DNA of 64,000 nucleotides, taken from NCBI GenBank assembly GCA_964620125.1, contig CAZUGQ010000013.1, positions 8,593 through 72,592 of the forward strand, written 5' to 3'. Shown in pieces: positions 18,427 to 26,452 of the stretch (position 1 is the first letter of the stretch; every line of letters begins with the position of its first letter). The position numbers and the translations under genes were made by a program. This DNA comes from OLB6 sp964620125. Lineage in GTDB: Bacteria; Bacteroidota; Ignavibacteria; Kapaibacteriales; Kapaibacteriaceae. The notes beneath the pieces were generated by a model that saw nothing but the letters and a program-made list of their open reading frames with translations, made no database searches and had not been told where the DNA came from.

Positions 18427-18434
18427 TACTTTTG
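18427..18434 (+). promoter_or_regulatory. -7 element for the GH2-like/hrcA operon
   Basis: TACTTTTG, embedded in GTACTTTTGTGG, a 12-mer that recurs exactly upstream of rpmG (34356-34367). It is about 85 bases before the start at 18518. Two overlapping divergent promoters in 25 bases mean polymerase at one should hinder the other. Confidence 0.5.
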
Positions 18435-18517
18435 TGGCTTCTTGACATAACAAGGGTTTGTTAACAGGAACCCTGTTGGCTCACCACGATTTACGCCACG
18501 TGCATAGTGTATCCTGC

Positions 18518-21112
18518 ATGATGCGTTTCACCGCACTTCTCACGGCTTTACTGGCAAGCCCCCTCCTTCTTCTATCAGCTGACTTTCACGACTACGTTCC
18601 ACTTGGACAGTCGAAGGTACAGGCATTCCTGCCAACCGAAACTCGAACAGTCATCGACCTCAGCGGGTCGTGGCAGCGGGTGGAGGATGGCGAGATTGTT
18701 GGCAACGTTCAGGTACCAGGGGTTATCTCGACGGATGGACCAGTTACCTTGCGAAAGACGGTTAAGATCGACGAACACACACTGAAGGCTCGAGCTTGGC
18801 AGCTACTGTTCCTTGGAGTTTCAGACGAAGTTCGGCTAAAAGTGAACAACCGGGAGCTTGTTCGCCACCCAGGTGGTACGTCACCGTTTACGGCACTCAT
18901 ATCTGATCGTATGCTGGTAAGCGGCTCCAACGTCATTGAGCTCACGATTGGTCCCGGTGGTGCTCTTTCCGCATTGGCACGGCGCTTTGCCCCCGCTGCA
19001 CCAAAGGTTTGGCGAGGCATCACCAGGGAACTATTCCTTGTTGGTACACCACAGGTGTGGACTGCCGACGTTCATACGTCTACGGCCTTTTCTTCCGGAT
19101 TCACCTCGGCTTCGGTTGTTGCTACAGCCACGATCCGGGGAGCCAATGTGGATAGGCTGTTGGGACTCGATGGGGCGGAGTCTTTGCGCCAGGGCAGTGT
19201 GGACGTAGCCATCGAGGCTGTACTTCGGGTAGCCCAAACCGACGAAATCGTTAGCAGATCCTCCGTTCAGACTTTACAGGTAGAACGCTCGCGCACCGTG
19301 CAGTGCAACATGGACTTGTACGTGCCGAGCCCGCGGCTTTGGACGCCATCAACACCGAACCTCTATGAACTCGAAGTTCGCTGTACACATAACGGCAGGC
19401 TTATCGATAGTTACCGAATGGATGTTGGACTACGATCTGTGCGCATAGCCACATACAACAAGCAGAGGTGGGTTATGCTCAACAACCAACCACTGTTCTT
19501 GTATGGTATCAATTATGTTGACGAGTATCCGAAGGTAGGTCCAGCACTAAGCTGGCGACAGATGGAGTATGATGTATCACTGCTCAAAACGCTGGGTACT
19601 AACGTTATTCGCGTTGTTCATGGCGCACCGCACCCATATTTGCTCTCGCTATGTGATCGGTATGGCATTATGGTGATGGCCGAAGTTGATGCAGCGTCCA
19701 TCCCTTCTGGTTTATTGGAAGAAGAGGAGATAGCGGCCCAACTCCGCAACCGAGCCGACCTGCTTGCAACCTACGTTGGCTCTCATCCCAGCCTTCTTGC
19801 TTGTGGACTTAGTGAAGGGCTGGAAGAAGCACATCCTGCCACCCTGCAGTTTCATCAGTCGCTGTCCAAGATTCTTCGCAGCAGAGTATCCGCTCCACTG
19901 TATAAGGTGGTAACCGGTAGCCAAGCTTCGAATATTAGCGAAGGGGGCTTTGATGTGGTGATATTGGATCTAACGAGCTCTCATGATCGTTCCCGAATCG
20001 GTACAGTTTTAAAGGACGCGTCAACCGCGGTACGCTCTGCTGCCCTACTGACAATGGTGGGCTCGATGATTTCACCCAGTAACTCCAACGGTTTCAGCGA
20101 CCCTTTATCGCTTGAATCTCAAGCCGTGTATATCCGAGAAGGATTGCAAGCAACACGCAGCAGCGGCCTGGCGGGATGTATCGTGAGCAGTTTTTCCGAC
20201 TACACGCTTGACCAGCCCACCATGCTTGTGGATCACCACAACGAATACATGCATACCTCGGGGCTTGTTGACGAATGGCGCCAGCCAAGGCTTGCCTACG
20301 AGATGTATAAATCGTTGATCAACGATGAAAAGGAGCCACTGCTACAGGCTCGTAACTACAATGACGGCACACCACTCATCTTCGTGATTACAGGGATAAC
20401 CCTCGCACTATTTCTTACGCTCCTCATTAATAGGTCGCGCCGATTCCGAGAGTATTTTCTTCGATCCATCGTGCGGCCGTACAACTTCTATGCAGACATT
20501 CGCGATCAGCGAATACTCTCAACTCCACAAACGGTCATGCTGGGTGTGGTGATCGCCATCGGTGCAGGCCTCGTGATTGCTGCTATGGTGTACTATTTAC
20601 GCACTGATCCGAGAATGGAGTACCTCCTGCACATCCTCATACCCGGCGACGGTTTATATATGCTCCTCAGATCCATCGCCTGGCAACCAACCTTGGCTGT
20701 GGGAGTATTTGGGGCGCTCTTGTTCACAAGCTTCGTTGCCGCTGCTGGTCTACTTCGAATCGGCGGCATGTTTGTGAAAGGCAAAATCTTTTATAGGGAT
20801 ACGCTTACAATTGTTGTGTGGAGTTGTGTCCCCCTCCTTGCTCTGCTGCCGATCGGAGTAGCACTCTACCAGATACTGGCCACAGATGCATTGTCGTTCT
20901 GGATTCCTGCCATCACGTTTCTTGCCATCGCGTGGACGTTGCTCCGCACATTGCGTGCAACGTCGGTTGTGTTCGACGTTCCAGGCCTCATTGTGTATGG
21001 AATCGGCCTCGGATTCATCGTCCTCGTTGTTGGCATTATGGCGGTAATCTGGGGAGTGCGGTACGATGCACTCGATTTTCTCGCGTATTACCAAAACGTT
21101 GTAGCCGGCTAG
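18518..21112 (+). CDS. GH2-like glycosidase fold fused to a multi-span membrane domain
   Basis: An 864-residue protein. The signal-like N-terminus (MMRFTALLTALLASPLLLLS) is followed by a GH2 sugar-binding jelly roll (about 47-178), an Ig-like domain (about 180-318) and a TIM-barrel-like region (about 318-595, beginning FLYGINYVDEYPKVG). The C-terminal 240 residues hold about six membrane spans with VRPYNFYADIRDQ at their start, resembling Yip1-type domains. In active GH2 enzymes the acid/base Glu lies in a LGNE-type motif and the nucleophile in a TEYG-type motif; here these places read GLSEG and LLTMVGS, so the nucleophile seems lost. I infer a membrane-tethered carbohydrate-binding or inactive enzyme facing the periplasm. 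hrcA starts 2 bases later. Confidence 0.7.
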   Translation: MMRFTALLTALLASPLLLLSADFHDYVPLGQSKVQAFLPTETRTVIDLSGSWQRVEDGEIVGNVQVPGVISTDGPVTLRKTVKIDEHTLKARAWQLLFLGVSDEVRLKVNNRELVRHPGGTSPFTALISDRMLVSGSNVIELTIGPGGALSALARRFAPAAPKVWRGITRELFLVGTPQVWTADVHTSTAFSSGFTSASVVATATIRGANVDRLLGLDGAESLRQGSVDVAIEAVLRVAQTDEIVSRSSVQTLQVERSRTVQCNMDLYVPSPRLWTPSTPNLYELEVRCTHNGRLIDSYRMDVGLRSVRIATYNKQRWVMLNNQPLFLYGINYVDEYPKVGPALSWRQMEYDVSLLKTLGTNVIRVVHGAPHPYLLSLCDRYGIMVMAEVDAASIPSGLLEEEEIAAQLRNRADLLATYVGSHPSLLACGLSEGLEEAHPATLQFHQSLSKILRSRVSAPLYKVVTGSQASNISEGGFDVVILDLTSSHDRSRIGTVLKDASTAVRSAALLTMVGSMISPSNSNGFSDPLSLESQAVYIREGLQATRSSGLAGCIVSSFSDYTLDQPTMLVDHHNEYMHTSGLVDEWRQPRLAYEMYKSLINDEKEPLLQARNYNDGTPLIFVITGITLALFLTLLINRSRRFREYFLRSIVRPYNFYADIRDQRILSTPQTVMLGVVIAIGAGLVIAAMVYYLRTDPRMEYLLHILIPGDGLYMLLRSIAWQPTLAVGVFGALLFTSFVAAAGLLRIGGMFVKGKIFYRDTLTIVVWSCVPLLALLPIGVALYQILATDALSFWIPAITFLAIAWTLLRTLRATSVVFDVPGLIVYGIGLGFIVLVVGIMAVIWGVRYDALDFLAYYQNVVAG

Positions 21113-21114
21113 CG

Positions 21115-22164
21115 ATGTCGGTACTCGTCCCTCAAGAACCCGAGCTCAACGATCGTGCACGAACCATCCTTCGTGCCGTTATCCAGCTGTTTATACTCAA
21201 TGCCTCGCCCGTTGGCTCGAGGATGCTGAGTAGGTATCTGGAACGCGAACTGAAATTGAGTGCGGCAACCATTCGCAACGTGATGTCTGACCTTGAGGAG
21301 CAAGGATACATCACCCACCCCCATACGTCGGCTGGGCGCATGCCTACCGATAAGGGATATCGGCTGTATGTAGACACCATGCTTCAGCTCGAGGGGCTTA
21401 CTCGACGAGACAGTAAGATCATGGACGATCTTGCACAGCGTCCACGAGAAACAATGCTCCGCGATGCCTCTCGCATTCTGGGTAGCCTTGCCAAGGCCTT
21501 GGCCGTTGTAAAGCTTCCACGGTTCACGGAGATTATCGTTCGCAAGGTTGAGCTTGTTCCCTTGAGTGCCGATAGGCTGCTAATAGTTGTGGCACTGGAA
21601 AGTGATCTGGTGCGCACCATCACGCTGGAAACCAGCGATCTCCTCGAAAGCCTTGATCTGGATTCTCTTACCCGACACATCAACGAGAGACTCAGTGGCA
21701 AGCCCCTTCGCAATCTTCTTGACGTGTTTCCGGAAGTGCAGCAGGAAGCGAACCAGGAGAGATCACTCCTGCGCCTGTTCGTTGAACACATGGAGCACCT
21801 GTCAACAACGGTAGAGCCCTCTAGTTTGCACGTCGCCGGAGCACAGGAACTGCTTAGCCACCCAGAATTCGGTAGCCCTGATGGCATGCGGAGTGTGATC
21901 GAACTGATGTCGAATGAAGACGTGATCGTACACGTGGTTGACTCTTTGCAGGCCGACGATGGAGTCGCTGTTCGAATCGGCAATGAATTGCAGAACGACC
22001 AGCTTGCCGACTATAGTCTGGTAGCAACCACCTACCGTATCGGCCATGCTACTGGGAGCATCGCACTGATCGGTCCCAAACGAATGCAGTATTCACGCCT
22101 CATGGCACTTGTGAGAACCGTTGGAGACGTTGTAAGCAACAGGTTGCACGACGACCTACCCTAG
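21115..22164 (+). CDS. hrcA: HrcA heat-inducible transcription repressor
   Basis: A 349-residue repressor that normally binds CIRCE operators of groE/dnaK operons. The winged-helix N-terminus includes NASPVGSRMLSRYLERELKLSAATIRNVMSDL, split as recognition helix SAATIRNVMSDLEEQGY, followed by HTSAGRMPTDKGYRLYVD, an HrcA signature. A GAF-like region and the C-terminus IALIGPKRMQYSRLMALV follow. ATG 21115 begins the conserved domain; the longer open frame runs inside the preceding gene. It heads hrcA-grpE-dnaJ. I could not find a CIRCE inverted repeat in the window, so autoregulation is not visible here. Confidence 0.93.
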   Translation: MSVLVPQEPELNDRARTILRAVIQLFILNASPVGSRMLSRYLERELKLSAATIRNVMSDLEEQGYITHPHTSAGRMPTDKGYRLYVDTMLQLEGLTRRDSKIMDDLAQRPRETMLRDASRILGSLAKALAVVKLPRFTEIIVRKVELVPLSADRLLIVVALESDLVRTITLETSDLLESLDLDSLTRHINERLSGKPLRNLLDVFPEVQQEANQERSLLRLFVEHMEHLSTTVEPSSLHVAGAQELLSHPEFGSPDGMRSVIELMSNEDVIVHVVDSLQADDGVAVRIGNELQNDQLADYSLVATTYRIGHATGSIALIGPKRMQYSRLMALVRTVGDVVSNRLHDDLP

Positions 22165-22254
22165 AAGGCCTCACTGATTCGTCTACGGCCTGCTCAGGCT
22201 CCGGAAAGCCTTGAAGAATCGACCACCATCTACTGACTCATCATCACGGATTAT

Positions 22255-22812
22255 ATGAATTCCTCGGAACCGAATACCGACCCTATCCTCAACCCTGACG
22301 ACCAGGTTCAGGCCGATGAAGGAACTCAGCCTGAACAGTCCATGGCCGATGAACTGGCCATGTGGAAGGACCTTGCAATGCGCCGGGCGGCCGACGTGGA
22401 GAACATCCGCAGGCGGGCCGCTCAGGACAAGGAGTACTTGGTATCCTATGCCACAGAGCACTTCATCACCAAGATGCTACCGGTTGTTGACGACCTTCAT
22501 AATGCCGTCCATGCCAGCGAAACCACGTCGGACCTTGAAGCCCTTAGGGCAGGCCTTCGCATGATATACGACAAGGCCGTGAAGATTATGGCCGACGCTG
22601 GTGTAAAGATCATTGAAGGTGGTGCCGGCGAGCCGTTCAATGTGGATGTTCACGAAGCACTGATGCACATGCCGAGCGAACTCCCGGAAGGGCACATTGT
22701 ACAGACGGTGCAACGAGGGTACTCACTGCACGATAAGGTGTTGCGCCACGCCAAGGTGATCACCAGTGCCGGGATTCTGGATGCTCATCAGAGCTCGGAG
22801 GCTTCTGAATGA
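22255..22812 (+). CDS. grpE: GrpE nucleotide-exchange factor
   Basis: A 185-residue cochaperone that releases ADP from DnaK. An acidic disordered N-terminus is followed by the long dimerisation helix (WKDLAMRRAADVENIRRRA), the four-helix region (LPVVDDLHNAVHA) and the beta-wing signature PFNVDVHEALMHMPSELPEG. The stop overlaps the dnaJ start (ATGA, 22809-22812). A 90-base gap separates it from hrcA. dnaK is not in the window. Confidence 0.95.
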   Translation: MNSSEPNTDPILNPDDQVQADEGTQPEQSMADELAMWKDLAMRRAADVENIRRRAAQDKEYLVSYATEHFITKMLPVVDDLHNAVHASETTSDLEALRAGLRMIYDKAVKIMADAGVKIIEGGAGEPFNVDVHEALMHMPSELPEGHIVQTVQRGYSLHDKVLRHAKVITSAGILDAHQSSEASE

Positions 22813-23960
22813 CCACACGCGACTACTATGAAATCCTGGGTGTGAGCCGCACTGCCTCGGCCGACGAAATCAAGGTTGCCTATCGCAAACTTGCCTTGCA
22901 GTATCACCCCGATAGGAATCCGGATGACCCTTCTGCAGAAGACCGATTCAAAGAAGCTGCCGAAGCGTATGATGTTCTGAGCAATGCCGACAAACGTGCT
23001 CGGTACGATCGGTTCGGTCACGACGGTCTACGCGGTTCCGGCTCGGGCAATGGTGCCGGCTTCAGCGATATCAACGACATCTTCAGTGCGTTTGGCGACA
23101 TCTTCGGCTCTGGAGTTTTTGGCAGCATGTTTGGTGGAAGCCAGCGACAGCGCAAACGCAGTCGCGGCGAGGCCGGCGCAGACCTCCGCGTTCGCCTACC
23201 CCTCACCTTGGAGGAAATCGCCACTGGTGTTGAGAAAACCATCAAGCTGCGCAGGTACGTTCAGTGTGAAACCTGTAATGGCAACGGTTCAGAAGATGAT
23301 AGTGGGTGGACGACCTGCACCGTGTGCGACGGCAGCGGCGAGATACGCCAGGTTACTCGATCCGTTTTTGGCCAGTTCATGAACATCGCTCCCTGCGCTA
23401 ATTGCGGCGGCACGGGCGAGTCCTTGCGATCTCCATGTACTACCTGCAGAGGTGAAGGACGCGTTGAAGGCGAAAGCAGCGTGAAAGTCACAATTCCAGC
23501 CGGTGTGCGCACAGGAAACTATCTCACCGTAACGGGAAAGGGTCATGCAGGCAGACGAGGTGGTCCGGCGGGCGACGTGCGGGTAGAAATTGCTGAACTG
23601 GAACACGACGTGTTTACTCGGGACGACGATGATGTTCACGTTGACGTGACCATATCCTTCCCTCAGGCAGCTCTTGGTGCCGACGTCGAAGTGCCAACCT
23701 TGGATGGAACGTCAATCGTGACCATTGATCCAGGCACACAACCTGGAACAATGCTTAAAATGAAGGGCAAGGGTATACCGCATCTCCAATCCAGAGGTCG
23801 TGGAGATCAGATCGTACATCTCAACGTGTTTGTTCCAACTTCACTTACTGCCGCTGAGAAAAAACAACTCCAAGAACTTGCGACCAACAAACATTTTGTT
23901 CCACCTGATAAACGCAACGATCGATCGTTCTTTGATCGCGTGAAGGAAGCGTTCTCTTGA
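22809..23960 (+). CDS. dnaJ: DnaJ chaperone (Hsp40, class A)
   Basis: A 383-residue protein. The J domain carries YHPDRNP (the HPD that triggers DnaK ATPase) near residues 33-39. A Gly/Phe-rich linker (about 75-115) follows. The zinc domain has four CxxCxGxG repeats: CETCNGNG, CTVCDGSG, CANCGGTG and CTTCRGEG. The C-terminal substrate-binding domains end with HLNVFVPTSLTAAEKKQL. All key residues are present and length is normal. It delivers unfolded proteins to DnaK in the cytoplasm. Confidence 0.96.
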   Translation: MTTRDYYEILGVSRTASADEIKVAYRKLALQYHPDRNPDDPSAEDRFKEAAEAYDVLSNADKRARYDRFGHDGLRGSGSGNGAGFSDINDIFSAFGDIFGSGVFGSMFGGSQRQRKRSRGEAGADLRVRLPLTLEEIATGVEKTIKLRRYVQCETCNGNGSEDDSGWTTCTVCDGSGEIRQVTRSVFGQFMNIAPCANCGGTGESLRSPCTTCRGEGRVEGESSVKVTIPAGVRTGNYLTVTGKGHAGRRGGPAGDVRVEIAELEHDVFTRDDDDVHVDVTISFPQAALGADVEVPTLDGTSIVTIDPGTQPGTMLKMKGKGIPHLQSRGRGDQIVHLNVFVPTSLTAAEKKQLQELATNKHFVPPDKRNDRSFFDRVKEAFS

Positions 23961-23984
23961 TGAACGAGGGGGCGCTGAACGATT

Positions 23985-24491
23985 ATGAAGCGTCTCCTAA
24001 CAGCCATTCAACGAGAAACTGGACTTGCGGCCTCCGAAACCGTAGTCGTGCTCACCGTACTTGCCATCCTCCTAGTAGGTTGGCTTGGGTCTGCATTAGC
24101 GCCGCGCTCGGATACCCACAACGTTGTTGCAACGCAAAAGGTTATCGCCTTACTTGATTCGCTGCTCCAAACCACTGGGGAAACATCTCGCCACGATACC
24201 TCAACGTGGTCTTACAATCGGGCATACCCTGCTGCACCACGTACTGCAGAACGTTCTGTACAGACCCCAGCGCATTCCCCCGTCGGGAATAATGATGGAA
24301 TGAAAGTGAACATCAATACTGCCAGCAGCTCAGTACTCCAACGACTTCCCGGCGTTGGTCCGGCAACAGCGCAGAAGATCATCGAAGAACGGAGAATGCG
24401 GCCATTTACAAACATCGAAGACATTCAGCGCGTAAAGGGCATCGGACCAAAGAAGTACGAAAAACTCCGTCCCTTCATCACGGCACCGTAA
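23985..24491 (+). CDS. ComEA-like helix-hairpin-helix DNA-binding protein
   Basis: A 168-residue protein with one N-terminal membrane span (about 19-40, VVVLTVLAILLVGWLGSAL). A low-complexity linker leads to a C-terminal double helix-hairpin-helix: VNINTASSSVLQRLPGVGPA, then EERRMRPFTNIEDI and VKGIGPKKYEKL (about 108-165). This is the ComEA architecture; ComEA binds incoming DNA in the periplasm during natural transformation. Some proteins of this shape have other roles, so competence is an inference. The gene starts 24 bases after dnaJ. No other com gene is seen nearby, but AGGGGGCT motifs lie at 25412 and 26442. Confidence 0.8.
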   Translation: MKRLLTAIQRETGLAASETVVVLTVLAILLVGWLGSALAPRSDTHNVVATQKVIALLDSLLQTTGETSRHDTSTWSYNRAYPAAPRTAERSVQTPAHSPVGNNDGMKVNINTASSSVLQRLPGVGPATAQKIIEERRMRPFTNIEDIQRVKGIGPKKYEKLRPFITAP

Positions 24492-24499
24492 TTTCTACC

Positions 24500-25282
24500 A
24501 TGCCAACGTGTGAATACCGACATCCACTTCGAACCGTTACAACGCGATGGGAAGTTGACAACAACGTTCTGCGTATCGTTGAGTACGAAGAGTTTGCACC
24601 ACGCACAATTGACGATGCAGCAGTTTCGGATGTTCTGGTGGTGCATTCAGATGCTGTGCTCTCGCACTCCTATCCTGTTGATGGTGATGATTCTGAGCGC
24701 AGTTCGTTCGAGCTAGAGCGGTTTCTAGCGGAGGCACATCCCGAACATGACAGGCTTGTAGCCATTCCCGGAGTTGGCTTGCTGTACGGCACATCCTGGA
24801 CAACCATTCTGGCCATGCCTACCGGAACCTTGTCGGACATCGAGGGAGTGCTTGCCGCTGCATTACTTGGAGAGCCATGCGTTATGGCTGGACGGCTGGG
24901 CAGACATTGGTGGCTTGCAACGATTGATCAATCTGTTGCATGTCTTTGCAGGTTACCGTTCAATGAAACATTAGACCCTGCCCACGACCTAACGAACATC
25001 CTCACTGAGTTCTCCGCCAACGCCAACCTTCTTCCTCAACGTTTGGTAGTGTTCGGAGACCACGTTACGCCGTCGTTTCTTGTGGGTCTGCAAGCAGATT
25101 GGGCTGGAACGTTTACCACCATCGAGCGATTTCAACCGTTCCTTCACGTCCGGTCTTCGCTCGACTCGTCAACGGGTGATCGTGTAATCGCACGTGCGCA
25201 TCTGCTAGGAAGTCTTGTTGGAGTCATGCATCTCCATACCGGACTGCTACCTCAGCTTGCTCACCCCCTTGTCCCTGCATGA
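24500..25282 (+). CDS. Unknown protein upstream of rsmD (DUF3822 position)
   Basis: A 260-residue soluble protein that I do not recognise from motifs. It has no signal peptide or span and ends HLHTGLLPQLAHPLVPA. In many Bacteroidota a DUF3822 protein lies directly before rsmD and coaD, as this gene does, and the alternating beta/alpha pattern (DVLVVHSDAVLSH, LVAIPGVGLLYG, RLVVFGDH) could fit that actin-like fold. The assignment is by position only. It overlaps rsmD by ATGA (25279-25282), so the two are translationally coupled. Confidence 0.65.
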   Translation: MPTCEYRHPLRTVTTRWEVDNNVLRIVEYEEFAPRTIDDAAVSDVLVVHSDAVLSHSYPVDGDDSERSSFELERFLAEAHPEHDRLVAIPGVGLLYGTSWTTILAMPTGTLSDIEGVLAAALLGEPCVMAGRLGRHWWLATIDQSVACLCRLPFNETLDPAHDLTNILTEFSANANLLPQRLVVFGDHVTPSFLVGLQADWAGTFTTIERFQPFLHVRSSLDSSTGDRVIARAHLLGSLVGVMHLHTGLLPQLAHPLVPA

Positions 25283-25944
25283 GTCTAAGAATCACTGCAG
25301 GCACCTGGAAGGGGCGCACAATACCCTCGCCCCCCTCGCAGGGCACCAGACCATCAACCGACATGTGGCGCGGTACCATCTTCAGTGCACTTCATCCGGT
25401 TATGGATATGAAGGGGGCTGTGGTTTGGGATCTCTATGCAGGCACCGGAATCCTTGGACTGGAGTGCTTAAGTCGTGGTGCCGAGCATTGCACCTTTGTG
25501 GAAAGAGACCGCTCGACGTGTAAGCAGTTATCACAAACCGTTGATCTATTAAACTGCTCGGATTCCGTTGCGATACATCAGGAAGACTGCGAAGTGTTTC
25601 TATCGAGAATCAGTGCACTCACTTCCTCTCAGCAGCCGAATCTTGCACGAAGTGTAAACACCGTCCACAGCGCAAGCATGCCCACTCATACATCATTGGC
25701 AGCTACCGCAGTGCATTCACCGTATCACTATCGCGCCCCACATCTGGTTATAGCCGACCCACCATACGCACTTCGAGTGGGCAACCACCTCATTCATCGG
25801 CTATCAATGGTTCTACCAGTTGAAACGCTGTTGGTTCTGGAACACGGAACAGCGGAGGCCATCTTAGATCATGGTGGATGGGAAAAGCTCTGGTACAAGG
25901 AAAAGGGTGCTACCGTTGTGGAGTTTCTTCGGCGCAGAGGGTAG
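25279..25944 (+). CDS. rsmD: RsmD, 16S rRNA (guanine966-N2)-methyltransferase
   Basis: A 221-residue SAM-dependent enzyme that methylates G966 of 16S rRNA. It begins with the family signature MSLRITAGTWKGR and RPSTDMWRGTIFSAL. The SAM motif is VWDLYAGTGILGLECLSRGA and the catalytic motif IADPPYA. A stretch near residues 115-150 (SSQQPNLARSVNTVHSASM) is an insertion not usual in the family. It carries an AGGGGGCT motif at 25412 (codons for KGA). Confidence 0.92.
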   Translation: MSLRITAGTWKGRTIPSPPSQGTRPSTDMWRGTIFSALHPVMDMKGAVVWDLYAGTGILGLECLSRGAEHCTFVERDRSTCKQLSQTVDLLNCSDSVAIHQEDCEVFLSRISALTSSQQPNLARSVNTVHSASMPTHTSLAATAVHSPYHYRAPHLVIADPPYALRVGNHLIHRLSMVLPVETLLVLEHGTAEAILDHGGWEKLWYKEKGATVVEFLRRRG

Positions 25945-25952
25945 GTTTGCAC

Positions 25953-26438
25953 ATGGCTCGACATGCAATGTATCCCGGCTCCTTCGATCCAATAACCAAT
26001 GGCCACGTGGATGTGATCGAACGTGCGGCGCAGATGTTTGATACCGTAACTGTGGTCATCGCCAGAAACAGTCGAAAAACCCCACTGTTTGAAGAAGCCG
26101 AGCGAATTCAGATGGCCGAAGCCTCGCTTGTACACCTACCGAACGTGAACGTAACAGTGCATGCAGGCCTGGTTGTAGACTTTGCTCGTGACAACCATGT
26201 GCAGGTTATCGTGCGTGGCTTACGCGCCGTGACTGACTTTGAGTATGAGTTTCAGATCGCGCTTATGAATCGGAAGCTGGCACCCGACGTTACAACCATC
26301 TTTCTCATGCCGCACGAACGCTACACCTACCTGAATTCCTCCATCATTCGCGAGTTGGGCCGATACGGTCAGGACCTCAGGGAGTTTGTGCCGCCTGCCG
26401 TTGTGCAAAAAATGCGCGAGAAATTCGGTTACGAATAA
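25953..26438 (+). CDS. coaD: CoaD, phosphopantetheine adenylyltransferase
   Basis: A 161-residue enzyme making dephospho-CoA from 4'-phosphopantetheine and ATP, the penultimate step of CoA synthesis. YPGSFDPITNGHVDVIERA carries the TxGH-type nucleotidyl-transferase motif, and YTYLNSSIIRELGRYG the second signature (ISSSxVRE type). The ATG at 25953 fits the family start; an upstream open extension runs into rsmD. It follows rsmD by 8 bases. Confidence 0.95.
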   Translation: MARHAMYPGSFDPITNGHVDVIERAAQMFDTVTVVIARNSRKTPLFEEAERIQMAEASLVHLPNVNVTVHAGLVVDFARDNHVQVIVRGLRAVTDFEYEFQIALMNRKLAPDVTTIFLMPHERYTYLNSSIIRELGRYGQDLREFVPPAVVQKMREKFGYE

Positions 26439-26452
26439 CTCAGCCCCCTACC

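Noticed and set aside
20750..21983. Long antisense frames inside the GH2-like and hrcA genes
   Set aside because: Their translations are rich in Arg/Ser or lack any domain, and they lie fully opposite well-supported genes.
21060..22260. CIRCE operator near hrcA
   Set aside because: No TTAGCACTC-N9-GAGTGCTAA-like inverted repeat was found around hrcA-grpE-dnaJ or elsewhere on reading.
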